Counted from the first letter of the stretch, positions 1 through 7,705 are shown. The stretch: DNA of 39,872 nucleotides from Actinomycetes bacterium (GCA_021795215.1 JAJYPS010000012.1:1-39872); one strand, 5' to 3'. A program made the numbers and translations. The notes: generated from the sequence alone by a model not told the origin.

Positions 1-124
1 GGCCGTCCTTGGGGAGAGCCCATGGCCGTCCGCGGGGAGCTCTCGTGGCCGTCCTTGGGGCGTTGCTACGACCGTCCCTGGGGAATTCTCGTGGCCGCCT
101 GTGGGGAGATCGCGATGGCCGTTG
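1..124. repeat. Degenerate 23-bp tandem repeat, about 5 copies
   Basis: Units begin at 1, 24, 47, 70 and 93 (exact 23-base steps) and a partial sixth at 117 (24-base step). Each starts with G(G/A)CCG and carries a GGGG run at unit positions 11-14. The last bases tend towards CTCTCGT. The period is not a multiple of three, so it is unlikely to encode a repeated peptide. The array may extend left of the window. Copies diverge from each other, so it is an old array. No spacers are present, so it is not CRISPR. Confidence 0.75.
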
Positions 125-267
125 ACAGATCGCCTCGTCGTGGCTCGTCGTATCACCCAGCGGGGCGCCGAAGGTCGTGGTGGCCTGCCAGCCTCCGGCG
201 GTGGGCGTCAGGCGCCCAGCGTCCACAACCGCTGCTCGCTCCGCGTCGATGACCTGGGGCTTGCTGA

Positions 268-798
268 ACTGACCGTGAACAGCTCGTAGCCGAGCGAAAT
301 CGGCTGTCGCTGATCATGGACACCCTGGACCGCACGATCGAAGTGCTCGGCGGCGAGTGCCCCGTCGGGGACGAGGAGTTCTTCGCCGGGCTGGCCGAAG
401 GCAGGGCTCGCCTGCGTGAGGACCTCGTCTCCCGCTACGGCGGCGAGGTAGAAGACCACTTCGGCGCCGCCAAACGGGCTACGGCCGGCTGGAGTCGGGA
501 GGACTACGAGCAGGCCGCAGCGGACGCCCGAGAACTGCTGACCCGGATGTCGCAGGCGCGCAGCCGTGGTGTCAGCCCCGGCGACGACGAGGCACTCGAC
601 CTTGTTGCCGATCACCACCGGGGCGTCTTGGTGCTCCGGCCCGCCGACTCGGCGGCCTATCACGCCCTCGGGGAGGTGCTGGTCGACAATTCCGAACAGC
701 GCCCGCTCGTCGCCGCCATCGACCCGCAGCTGCCTGCCTGGCTGTCAGCGGCCATCAAGGCCTACGCCATCTGCCGGCTCGGGCACAACCAGGCATGA
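268..798 (+). pseudogene. TipAS-domain remnant of a MerR-family regulator (HTH missing)
   Basis: The frame from the ATG at 316 gives 160 residues that match the C-terminal half of TipA-type regulators: a coiled-coil end (LDRTIEVLGG), then an EDHFG..KRATAGWSREDY stretch and a helical TipAS core ending near AIKAYAICRLG. In known family members this half binds thiopeptides or other hydrophobic drugs and follows an N-terminal MerR winged helix. Here coiled-coil-like sequence continues upstream of the ATG in the same frame (AERNRLSLIMDTLDRT) until a TGA at 265-267, and no HTH is readable beyond that. No ribosome-binding site precedes the ATG. I read it as a 5'-truncated gene. A stand-alone ligand-binding protein starting at 316 is the alternative. 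Confidence 0.6.
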
Positions 799-900
799 CG
801 GCATGAAGCGGTCGGGCGGAATTGCTTGCCACAGCCGGGTGGCTGCCTTATACCTGTCGTGTCGGTCCAACTTCCGACACGAGCGAACCGGAGGAGCCAC

Positions 901-1560
901 ATGCCCAAGGTCCTTGTATTGACCGGAGACGCTGCGGAGTCGCTGGAAGTAATGTATCCCTACCAGCGCCTCCTCGAAGAGGGTTACCAAGTGGAGATCG
1001 CTGCACCATCGCGGAAGAAGCTGCAGTTCGTGGTGCACGACTTCATCGACGGGTTCGACACCTACACGGAGAAGCCTGGTTATACCTGGCCGGCCGACCT
1101 GGCGTTCTCGGAGGTGCGCCCCGAAGACTACGTGGCGCTGGTGCTGCCGGGCGGGAGAGCGCCAGAGTACATTCGCAACGACCGGGACGTGCAGCGAATC
1201 GTGGCGCAGTTCATGCAGAGGGACGCCCCGGTGGCGCATCTCTGTCATGCTGCGCTGGTCATGGCCGCTTCGGTGCCCCTTCGCGGTCGGACGATGGCCG
1301 CATACCCCGCCCTGGAACCGGACGTGCGAGCTGCGGGAGCGGAGTACGTGGACGGCGGAGGAGTGGTGGACGGTCAAATGGTGAGTGCAAGAGCTTGGCC
1401 GGACCATCCCAGCTGGATGCGAGCGTTCATGCGGCTCCTCCGGGAGAAGGCACCTGTCGAAGACTCCGCGGCAGGACGAGCCGACGGGGAGGATGGCACC
1501 CGTCGCTACGTCGACATCGTCGACGGGGCGCCCAGTCAGCCGCTGACGTCGGCCCGCTGA
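901..1560 (+). CDS. DJ-1/PfpI family protein (glutamine amidotransferase-like fold)
   Basis: A 219-residue protein of the DJ-1/PfpI superfamily, whose members act as proteases, glyoxalases/deglycases or chaperones. An N-terminal Rossmann-like strand (KVLVLTGD) is followed by a conserved acidic position near residue 16, the LVLPGG loop near 80-85 and the nucleophile elbow HLCHA with the candidate catalytic Cys at 115. An open frame extends upstream to 826, but the ATG at 901 is preceded by a strong GGAGGAG site at the right distance and starts on the first beta strand. The C-terminal 45 residues are hydrophilic and not part of the fold. It stands alone between unrelated genes, so the substrate cannot be inferred. 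Confidence 0.85.
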   Translation: MPKVLVLTGDAAESLEVMYPYQRLLEEGYQVEIAAPSRKKLQFVVHDFIDGFDTYTEKPGYTWPADLAFSEVRPEDYVALVLPGGRAPEYIRNDRDVQRIVAQFMQRDAPVAHLCHAALVMAASVPLRGRTMAAYPALEPDVRAAGAEYVDGGGVVDGQMVSARAWPDHPSWMRAFMRLLREKAPVEDSAAGRADGEDGTRRYVDIVDGAPSQPLTSAR

Positions 1561-1603
1561 GGTAACCGGCACAACTCGACCGGTGCCGGTCGACCGGCGT
1601 GGC

Positions 1604-3010
1604 TCAACCGGCATCGGAGGCGTCGACCGGATCGGCCCGGCGCTGTCCGACTCGTCTGCGGGGCGAGCCGGCAACGGCCAGCCGAGGACCGACGCCGAGG
1701 TTGGCCAGTTGAACGATGCCGGTGAGTGCCAGCAGCATCCCCCCGGCGGACACTGCTGGCACGGCTCCGGAAAGCAGGCCGCCGACGACCAGGGCGAAGC
1801 CGGAGATGGCAGCGAAGAGGCCTGGGCGAGCGAGCTTGTCGGAGAACAGGTCGGACGGCACCAGCGGTGCCCCCGTCGGGCCGCTGGCGTGACCCGACGC
1901 CCGCAGTGCCGTCCAGGTGATGAAAGGGACGATCTTGTAGGCGTGGCCCAGAAGCGCCAAGCCGACCCAGCCTGCCAACGAGGCCACCTCCGCGCTGACC
2001 AGCCGGGAGCGGACCTGCGGCGCTACAGGCGCGTACAGAGCGGCGATGCCGAGGACCATGCCCGCCACGAGGAAAACGGCCGACGAGACTATGTAGCCGA
2101 CCAGTGGGTCGTGCCTCCGCTTGCTCTTTCGGAGCAGGCCGGACAGCGACCACAGGTGGGCGGCGAGCCCTGCCACGACCACGACCACTCCTGCTGCAGT
2201 CAGCAGGCGCAGGTCGAAGAACAGTCCCACGGCCAGCAGCGCCACGCCTGCCGGCACCAGCCGGACCGCGAACCGACCGGGCCCCCTCCCCCGGCGACGG
2301 GCCAGCAGGAACATGGGCCACAACTTCTCGGCGACGGCCACGTAGGAAAGACCCAGCCATCCGACCAGGCCGACGTGGGCGTGGGCCAGCACCACGTGCG
2401 GCGAGAGCTTGACCCACCGCTCTCCAGCCTGGCGGTCGCCCGCATAGGTGATGCCCATCGCCACCACGACGACCAACCCGCCCAGTGACCAACGCAGCCC
2501 GGTGACCGATGGGCCCCCGGCTCGGCCCGACAGAGGAGCCGACAGGTTCACCACCACACCGGCGACTCCCACGCCGACCAGCACTCCCCCTACGACCAGC
2601 AGCCGGTTGTCGCTCAGCAGGAAGGCCAGAGGCAGCAGCCAGCACCCGGCCACCACCATGCCCACCGTGGACCGAGCCAGCGCCACCGACCGGAGCGGCC
2701 GGCCTCCGATCACCGGAGCGAACTGATGGATCGCACCCAGCACGCCGACGGTCAGGAACGCCAGCATGAACATGTGGACCACCGCAATCGAGCGGTCCGC
2801 TGTCGGGTGCGCCACGAGAGAACCGGCCAAAATGGCAGCCGCCGAACCGGCTCCGACCAAGCCCACTCCCGAAGCGGCCAGGAAACCGAGCGGCACGTCG
2901 GCAGGAGGCACCGACGCTGCTTCGCCACCGGCTCCTCCAGGCGTGCCGACGATGGGCAGGAGCCGCTTCCCAGGCGGAGCCGACGAACCCGGAGTCGGAG
3001 ACTGCACCAC
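1604..3010 (-). CDS. Multi-spanning membrane protein resembling heme-copper oxidase / NO reductase subunit I
   Basis: About 468 residues with roughly 12 hydrophobic segments. Histidines sit where heme or metal ligands occur in subunit-I-like proteins: VVHMFMLAF (His79), IHQF (His95), SPHVVLAHAH (His205, 210, 212) and GHAYKIVPF (His356). The LAHAHVGLVGW motif is typical of cbb3/NOR-like subunit I relatives. I cannot see a complete proton-pumping or CuB site, so catalytic activity is uncertain. The start chosen is the GTG at 3010 (a second GTG follows at once), with a GGGGA site that begins in the stop codon of the upstream DUF2249 gene. A start at 3070 would overlap that gene. The pairing suggests a role in nitric oxide or other nitrogen-oxide stress, by inference. 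Confidence 0.7.
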   Translation of the reverse strand: MVQSPTPGSSAPPGKRLLPIVGTPGGAGGEAASVPPADVPLGFLAASGVGLVGAGSAAAILAGSLVAHPTADRSIAVVHMFMLAFLTVGVLGAIHQFAPVIGGRPLRSVALARSTVGMVVAGCWLLPLAFLLSDNRLLVVGGVLVGVGVAGVVVNLSAPLSGRAGGPSVTGLRWSLGGLVVVVAMGITYAGDRQAGERWVKLSPHVVLAHAHVGLVGWLGLSYVAVAEKLWPMFLLARRRGRGPGRFAVRLVPAGVALLAVGLFFDLRLLTAAGVVVVVAGLAAHLWSLSGLLRKSKRRHDPLVGYIVSSAVFLVAGMVLGIAALYAPVAPQVRSRLVSAEVASLAGWVGLALLGHAYKIVPFITWTALRASGHASGPTGAPLVPSDLFSDKLARPGLFAAISGFALVVGGLLSGAVPAVSAGGMLLALTGIVQLANLGVGPRLAVAGSPRRRVGQRRADPVDASDAG

Positions 3011-3015
3011 GTCCC

Positions 3016-3438
3016 CTACCCCGGGGGGTCGGCAGGGCGTTGGGCGGTGCGGGTGAAGCGCACCTCCCAATCCCCGCCGTCCAGCGCTTGCGCGTCGTAC
3101 GAGAAGCCCTGGCCGGAAAGGACTCCTTCCAGGGGCACCGGTTCGAACGGCGCCTTCACGACCAGCGGCTGCTCGTCCCGCAGCTGGGAGACGGCCAGCA
3201 TGATCGTGTCGAACGGCTCCTGCCCCGCTTCGATCAGCGGTCGCACGTCCAGTATCAGCGGATGGCTGCCGGCGCCCCCAGGCTGTGCTCCAACTGCCGG
3301 CCCTCCTTGGAGAAACGTTCCGGGGACCGGTTCGTCTGACCGCGATCCCCTTCCTGTTGCCCGTTCGGATGCCGGCTCGTGGATCGTCCCATCCGGCGCT
3401 CCACCTTGCCGCCGCCCCTTGCCCGCTTTCCCGAACAT
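3016..3438 (-). CDS. DUF2249 domain protein
   Basis: A 140-residue protein. The first 58 residues are charged and low in complexity. Residues from about 62 form a DUF2249 (TusA/SirA-like) domain: LDVRPLIEAGQEP, then the hydrophobic LVVKAPFEPVPL segment and the terminal GDWEVRF strand. The ATG at 3438 has a strong GGAGGTGG site. The gene ends 5 bases before the membrane-protein gene, so the two form an operon. DUF2249 genes are commonly found beside NorB/NnrS-type membrane proteins and hemerythrins, which supports a nitrosative-stress role. The exact biochemical role of DUF2249 is not established. Confidence 0.75.
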   Translation of the reverse strand: MFGKAGKGRRQGGAPDGTIHEPASERATGRGSRSDEPVPGTFLQGGPAVGAQPGGAGSHPLILDVRPLIEAGQEPFDTIMLAVSQLRDEQPLVVKAPFEPVPLEGVLSGQGFSYDAQALDGGDWEVRFTRTAQRPADPPG

Positions 3439-3484
3439 TCGGCCACCTCCCAGTTACTTCCCTCTGGGTCGAACACGCTTTTGT

Positions 3485-3505
3485 CTATCAGATGCTAGTA
3501 GATAG
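3485..3505. promoter_or_regulatory. Inverted repeat upstream of the DUF2249 operon
   Basis: CTATC at 3485-3489 and GATAG at 3501-3505 are separated by 11 bases, about 50 bases upstream of the DUF2249 start. The surroundings are locally AT-richer than the genes. It is a plausible operator or promoter region for the minus-strand pair. The regulator is unknown, and I do not recognise a known NsrR or FNR consensus. Confidence 0.3.
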
Positions 3506-3604
3506 TGGCGTCGTTGTGCACGAGCGGTCCCCTCGATGGCCGGCAGAGACGCGCAGTGGGTGCTGAGCGCCGTTCCCGGAGCTACCGCCCGGTCAACGAA
3601 CTGC

Positions 3605-3635
3605 TTGACTCTGACGTTACGTCAGGGTTTACGGT
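3605..3635 (+). promoter_or_regulatory. MerR-type promoter with operator dyad in a 19-bp spacer
   Basis: The -35 hexamer TTGACT (3605-3610) and -10 TACGGT (3630-3635) are 19 bases apart, the over-long spacing typical of MerR-activated promoters. The spacer starts with a near-perfect palindrome, CTGACGT-T-ACGTCAG (3611-3625). It lies 48 bases before the ATG of the MerR-TipAS gene, so autoregulation by promoter untwisting is the natural reading. Confidence 0.8.
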
Positions 3636-3682
3636 CGTCTCACCGGCGCACCCGCGACGGCAGAAGTGAAGGTGATCGGTCA

Positions 3683-4435
3683 ATGACGGCACAGGACATC
3701 CGAGCATGGAAGATCGGCCAGCTGGCCGCCGAGACCGGGCTGACGGTCAGGGCTCTGCACCACTACGACCATCTCGGCCTGGTGCAACCATCGGCACGCA
3801 CCGACTCCGGCTACCGGCTCTATGCCGAGTCCGACGTCGAGCGGCTCTACCGGGTGCTGGCGCTACGTCAGCTGGGGTTGCCACTCGACGCCATCGGCCG
3901 GGTCCTCGACGGGCAGACGTCGATCGAGGAACTGCTCGACGCGCACCGGGAGTACCTGGACCGTCAGCTGGTCGCCCTGCGGACTCTACGGGCGCAAGTT
4001 GCCATCGTGGCGGCCGCCGGGCGAACCGGCGAAGCGGCATCGGTCACCCACTTCTTGGAACTGATCAGAAAGGTGATCACCGTGGACGACACGATCAAGC
4101 AGTACTTCAGTGAGGAGCAGTTGGCGCAGCTGGCCGAGCGCCGGGCGACCCTGGGCGAGCCGGCCATCGCCGAGGTGCAAGCGGCGTGGCCGAGGCTCAT
4201 CGCCGCGGTGCAGGCCGCCGTGGACGCCGGTGTCGACCCGGCTTCGGCCCAGGCGCAAGAGCTCGCAGCCGAGTGGATGGGCCTGCTCCAGCAGTTCCAC
4301 GGCGGCGACGAGGGCCTTCGCGGCTCGCTGTACAGGATGTACGCCGAGAACGCGGAGCAGATCGAGGCGCAGCACGGTGGTCCCTCGCCCGCCGTGATGG
4401 ATTTCATCAAGGCCGCCAACGCCGCCCGGAACTGA
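3683..4435 (+). CDS. MerR-family transcriptional regulator with TipAS ligand-binding domain
   Basis: A 250-residue TipA-like regulator. Residues 8-75 form the MerR winged helix (WKIGQLAAETGLTVRALHHYDHLGL, then GYRLY). A coiled coil spans about 80-110 and a TipAS effector domain about 125-250. Family members bind hydrophobic drugs or peptides and activate promoters with 19-20 bp spacers. The start is the ATG at 3683, with a GAAGG site about 9 bases upstream. The open frame runs 147 bases further upstream but begins before the promoter. No efflux gene lies directly downstream, so it may regulate itself and distant targets. It is not a close match to the 268-798 remnant. Confidence 0.9.
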   Translation: MTAQDIRAWKIGQLAAETGLTVRALHHYDHLGLVQPSARTDSGYRLYAESDVERLYRVLALRQLGLPLDAIGRVLDGQTSIEELLDAHREYLDRQLVALRTLRAQVAIVAAAGRTGEAASVTHFLELIRKVITVDDTIKQYFSEEQLAQLAERRATLGEPAIAEVQAAWPRLIAAVQAAVDAGVDPASAQAQELAAEWMGLLQQFHGGDEGLRGSLYRMYAENAEQIEAQHGGPSPAVMDFIKAANAARN

Positions 4436-4569
4436 CGAGCGCCACGGTGGTGGCGGCAGATCAACTGCTCGCCACCACCCGGCGCCGGGGGCGGAAAGCG
4501 GGACCGCGCTTTGGATCCTCCGGCCTCCGCTCCCGGTACTATCCCGGCAGCGGTACTTGGGGGCCACGG

Positions 4570-4965
4570 TCACTTGCCCGGTGCGGCGACCTCGACGATC
4601 CCAGAGGCTGCCCTGCGAAGGCGCTCGTCGGAGCTGACCAGGGTCGCGTCGAGCGAAGCTGCCAGAGCGACGTAGAGAGCGTCACGTACGGCGATGCGGT
4701 CCGTCAGCGCCCAGGCCACTGCGAGTAGCGGCCGGAGTGGCCATCGCCTGGCTCCGAAGATGCCGAGTGCCTCCACCCGGTCGGCCTCCCGGGTCAGATG
4801 ACCGGCACGCTTGAGCCGGCCCAGCGCGGAGAGCACCTCCGCGTCCAGGTGTGCGGGAGCGGCAACAGCGTGGGCCAGGACCAGGTGATGACGGTAGGGC
4901 TCGGCGGCCGGGAGGTCGCAGATCAGATCGACCACCGTGGCGGCGTCGACTACCGCGATGGTCAA
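4570..4965 (-). CDS. vapC: VapC-type PIN-domain toxin
   Basis: A 131-residue PIN-domain ribonuclease. The expected acidic residues are present: Asp7 (AVVDAATVV), Glu43 (LDAEVLSAL), Asp95 (VRDALYVALA) and Asp113 (LVSSDERL). VapC toxins cut structured RNAs such as tRNA or 23S rRNA using divalent metal. The start is the TTG at 4965, which overlaps the antitoxin stop as TTGA, so translation is coupled. A longer frame upstream lies inside the antitoxin gene and is rejected. The length is normal and all four acidic residues are present, so it looks functional. The RNA target cannot be predicted. Confidence 0.88.
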   Translation of the reverse strand: MTIAVVDAATVVDLICDLPAAEPYRHHLVLAHAVAAPAHLDAEVLSALGRLKRAGHLTREADRVEALGIFGARRWPLRPLLAVAWALTDRIAVRDALYVALAASLDATLVSSDERLRRAASGIVEVAAPGK

Positions 4966-5207
4966 CGGCCTGTCGGCTCCTCGTCCTCGGCCCGGCCGGC
5001 GGCCACAAGCTCTGCCCCGCTCGGGCCGTCGACGTGAGTAGGTCCCAACTCCCGCAGTTTCTCTAGCCACTGGTCCATCGAAGGAACGGCCACGTGGTGG
5101 GTGAGCACCTCGCGCAGGTAGGCGCGGAGACTCTTGTCTTCAACTGCGGCCCGACGGGCCAGTTCGGCGTGAACGTCAGCGGGAAGGTCTCTGATCAACA
5201 CGTCCAT
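4962..5207 (-). CDS. vapB: VapB/FitA-type ribbon-helix-helix antitoxin
   Basis: An 81-residue protein. It starts with a ribbon-helix-helix fold (MDVLIRDLPADVHAELARRA, then KSLRAYLREVL) as in Arc/FitA-like antitoxins. The tail after residue 45 is the likely toxin-neutralising segment (MDQWLEKLRELGP). It directly precedes and overlaps the PIN toxin gene. The RHH dimer should bind the palindrome just upstream of its start and repress the operon, with VapC as co-repressor. Ribosome-binding sequence before the ATG is weak. Confidence 0.85.
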   Translation of the reverse strand: MDVLIRDLPADVHAELARRAAVEDKSLRAYLREVLTHHVAVPSMDQWLEKLRELGPTHVDGPSGAELVAAGRAEDEEPTGR

Positions 5208-5217
5208 GCCGACAGGG

Positions 5218-5230
5218 TATCATTTCGATA
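5218..5230. promoter_or_regulatory. vapB: Putative VapBC operator
   Basis: TATC (5218-5221) and GATA (5227-5230) form an inverted repeat around five bases, 11 bases before the vapB start codon on the minus strand. Palindromes in this place are the usual autoregulatory sites of vapBC operons. Confidence 0.45.
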
Positions 5231-5333
5231 GTCCTCTGCGCAGGGCGCGCGATTGCTTGTTGGACGTCCCGTCCGCCTGAAGTGCTGGCGGCGGCGGGCG
5301 GCAGTTCGGACATGGCAAGGACCTGGACACTGC

Positions 5334-5909
5334 TCAACCGTTGGGACCGCTGCCGCGGAAAGTTGCGTAGCTGGGAGACGGCAGCTTCATCGACCTTCCC
5401 AATGCGCGCCAGAAGCCAGGCGAACGCGCCGCCCACCGTTCATGGCCGAGCCCGCTCACCGTCTGGCAACCGCTGGCGTCCACCTCGACCACCGCGATGA
5501 GCCGCTTACCGGCATAGAAGTTGAGGTTGTAGACGATCCCGAAGTCGGCCGGGCAGTGGAGCGTGCCCCTCGGCATCGCAGGCAACGAGCACAGAGCCCG
5601 AGCAGCTGCAGTCACCTCGGGGACACCGGTAACGGTCACCTGGTTCGGAAAGGAGAACCGCATGCGGTTCTGGGGGAAAGCGTCGGTTCTGCGCACGGTG
5701 AGCCGGCGGACGCCGAGTTTCGAGCCGCAGAGCGCGGAACTGGCAGCGGACGACTGTCGGGAATTTCCAGGATTGCGGCGGCCGACACCACCGTCACAGC
5801 CGGTGAGAAGGAACGCCGCTGCCACCAACATCGCCATCCGCGACGCATGCGACGCCGAGCGCAGCACGCTCCGAGCACCGTTCCGGACTGCCAGGTACCA
5901 ACCTGCCAC
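5334..5909 (-). CDS. Putative secreted lipoprotein, function unknown
   Basis: About 191 residues with a lipoprotein signal peptide: an arginine-containing n-region, the hydrophobic stretch MLVAAAFLL and the lipobox LLTGC with the lipidated Cys near residue 38. The mature part is soluble, with four further cysteines in pairs (one ALCGS, one ALCSLP, one LHCPADF, one SGCQTV), suggesting disulfides outside the membrane. The GTG at 5909 is chosen because GGGAGG lies five bases upstream. GTG at 5927 or ATG at 5837 are alternatives. The gene is close to the vapBC operon but probably separate. I do not recognise the family beyond the export signal. Confidence 0.65.
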   Translation of the reverse strand: MAGWYLAVRNGARSVLRSASHASRMAMLVAAAFLLTGCDGGVGRRNPGNSRQSSAASSALCGSKLGVRRLTVRRTDAFPQNRMRFSFPNQVTVTGVPEVTAAARALCSLPAMPRGTLHCPADFGIVYNLNFYAGKRLIAVVEVDASGCQTVSGLGHERWAARSPGFWRALGRSMKLPSPSYATFRGSGPNG

Positions 5910-6091
5910 TGGGCCTCCCTGCACCACTCATTGACGCATCCACGCTGCGTCCGGTTCCCCGGTCGGGGCCACAGTCGCCTTGTCGACTCTTCTCGCGTCC
6001 CCTCGGACCAGACGATCCCCTTTGCCGGCCGCCCCGCGGGTACCCCGACGTGGCGAGTGGTGAGCACGGGGCTGTCCGCTGGCAACATGAC

Positions 6092-6604
6092 ATGGTGCAA
6101 CTGAGACCGATCGGATGGGTGAGCTCGCCGCGGGCGGAGCCGATGGACGACGACTGGGGCGGCGTGACGGCAACAGTACGCCTCGACGGGGACTGGTGCA
6201 CCTCCGACGCTTTGCGTGGCCTCGACGAGTTCTCCCACGTGGAGGTCGTCTACGTCTTCGACCGGGTGGACCCCGCCGGGGTCCACACTGGGGCGCGTCG
6301 CCCGAGAGGCAACCCGGACTGGCCGGAGGTGGGCATCTTCGCCCAGCGGGCGAAGAGCCGGCCAAACCGGATCGGGGTGTCGATCTGCCGACTGGTCGCC
6401 GTGGACGGGCTGACCGTCACAGTGCGACGCCTGGATGCCATCGACGGGACGCCGGTGGTCGACATGAAGCCGTACATGACAGAGCTCGCTGCTCGCGGGG
6501 AGGTTCGCCAGCCGGCCTGGTCACACCAGCTGATGGCCGGCTACTGGACCCCCGTGCCTGACGAGAGATCGCCCGGGTCATCCGCCCCGGCGGCCACGCC
6601 CTGA
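6092..6604 (+). CDS. TrmO-like (TsaA/YaeB family) tRNA N6-methyltransferase homolog
   Basis: A 170-residue protein of the TrmO/YaeB family. E. coli TrmO methylates t6A37 of tRNA-Thr using SAM. The family landmarks are present in order: the N-terminal strand with RPIGWV, the FSHVEVVYVFDR segment, the RPRGNPDWPEVGIFAQRAKSRPN active-site stretch and the VRRLDAIDGTPVVDMKPYM motif. The ATG at 6092 starts right at the domain. The upstream frame to 6050 adds unrelated residues. No good ribosome-binding site is visible. The last 15 residues are probably not native, because in the next frame the same DNA encodes the motif of a different methyltransferase (see 6565-6848). Short TrmO homologs may have other substrates. 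Confidence 0.8.
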   Translation: MVQLRPIGWVSSPRAEPMDDDWGGVTATVRLDGDWCTSDALRGLDEFSHVEVVYVFDRVDPAGVHTGARRPRGNPDWPEVGIFAQRAKSRPNRIGVSICRLVAVDGLTVTVRRLDAIDGTPVVDMKPYMTELAARGEVRQPAWSHQLMAGYWTPVPDERSPGSSAPAATP

Positions 6605-6848
6605 TCGCATTCCACGCCAGCGACACCGACACAGGAGCCGGGGAAGCCAAGCGCTGACCGAATGGTGGGGGCGACCGGTCGAGCTCGACTTCCGGTTCCT
6701 CCGCGCCGACGACGAGGCCGACGCGGCTCAGCTCGCCGGGCTCGATCTCGTCGCCCACCTCGACCGGGAGCCCCACCACGGTGACGAGCGCCCCAGGCGG
6801 CGGTCCTACCTGCTCCTTCGCAGCCGCAGCCGCAGCCGCAGCCGGTAG
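6565..6848 (+). pseudogene. 3' fragment of a class I SAM methyltransferase, frameshifted
   Basis: Overlapping the end of the TrmO-like gene in another frame, codons from 6565 read EIARVIRPGGHALIAFHAS, the post-motif region of small SAM methyltransferases (ARVLRPGG type). This frame stops at 6655-6657, but from 6654 a shifted frame continues the family pattern: LTEWWGRPVELDFRF, then AGLDLVAHLDREPH and a basic RRSYLLLR end with TAG at 6846-6848. No N-terminal SAM-binding half exists upstream. I read it as the remains of a deleted and frameshifted gene. It is too short for routine ORF calling. Confidence 0.65.
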
Positions 6849-6872
6849 CCGGTAGCCGGTAGCCGGTAGCCG
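6819..6872. repeat. Short tandem repeats: 6-bp then 7-bp units
   Basis: Four CGCAGC-like 6-base units run directly into four exact GCCGGTA 7-base units (6841-6868). They cover the end of the methyltransferase fragment. The 7-base period cannot be kept in frame, so this is likely polymerase slippage in decaying DNA. Confidence 0.8.
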
Positions 6873-6929
6873 ATCGGCGGTCTAGGCCGACTCCGGTACC
6901 CGACAGCCCGATGCGGTCAAACTGGAGCC

Positions 6930-7604
6930 GTGTGCGCCGACGGACGAACCGCTTACGCCGGAAACGAGCACCGTCTGGCGGACGTGCTGCGGGACGCTGC
7001 CGCTGGCCGGTTTCCGCCCTCCGACGGGGTCGTAGAGGTTCTAGCGGCGCCCTCGGGGCCGGTAGATGCGGTGGTCGCCTTCACCGCGCACCACTTGATA
7101 GCTGCCGATGTCGATCCTCACTGGGTGCAGGGTGCCCTGGAGGACGACGACTTGGGCGCGCCTATGCGACCAGAGTTCCTCGCGCAACTCGGGAGACGCC
7201 TCGGATCTCCCGCCGGCATGTTGGACGCAGTCCTCACGGCCTTCGGCGACGGACGGCGGTCCGATCTGGTGGAGGAGGCGCCCGACGGCGACATGGCTCA
7301 TCCTCGCCTCCTCCGGGCTCGTCGCTACCGACGCAACGTGCGCAGCTTCGACGATCGCCGCGGTGGTCTGCTCACGATCGGCCAAGGGCTTGCCGGCCGA
7401 GTGGAGGTATCCATCGAGGTCGACGAGTCGGCGCGTGGTCGAGGCCACGGACCGGCCTTGGCCCGGGCGGCTCTGGGGCTCGTGGAGCCCGGCGAGCCAG
7501 TCTTCGCCCAGGTGTCTCCAGGGAACGTCGCGTCGCTGCGCTGCTTCCTCGCTGCCGGCTACCGGCCTGTTGGAGCCGAGGTGCTCTTCCTACGGGCAGG
7601 CTGA
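6930..7604 (+). CDS. GNAT-family N-acetyltransferase
   Basis: A 224-residue protein whose C-terminal half shows a GNAT acetyl-CoA fold: VEVSIEVDESARGRGHGPALARAAL is the beta4/motif A region with the R-G-R-G-H-G pyrophosphate loop, followed by VFAQVSPGNVASLRCFLAAGYRPVGAEVLF, the typical N-x-x-S-x-R-x-F helix and final strand. The N-terminal half is divergent and gives no substrate clue. The start is a GTG at 6930 with TGGAG a few bases upstream. It may be a single-gene unit. The substrate is unknown. Confidence 0.75.
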   Translation: MCADGRTAYAGNEHRLADVLRDAAAGRFPPSDGVVEVLAAPSGPVDAVVAFTAHHLIAADVDPHWVQGALEDDDLGAPMRPEFLAQLGRRLGSPAGMLDAVLTAFGDGRRSDLVEEAPDGDMAHPRLLRARRYRRNVRSFDDRRGGLLTIGQGLAGRVEVSIEVDESARGRGHGPALARAALGLVEPGEPVFAQVSPGNVASLRCFLAAGYRPVGAEVLFLRAG

Positions 7605-7705
7605 CGCCCGGGTCATCGCACTGCTCGGCGACGTCGTCACCTCGCTACGGCCCATCCCCACCGACATCCTTGCTATCCGTTGTACAGTTCTTCGGAGGTA
7701 TCATC

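Noticed and set aside
1-124. CRISPR array
   Set aside because: Units are contiguous with no unique spacers and the repeat is degenerate.
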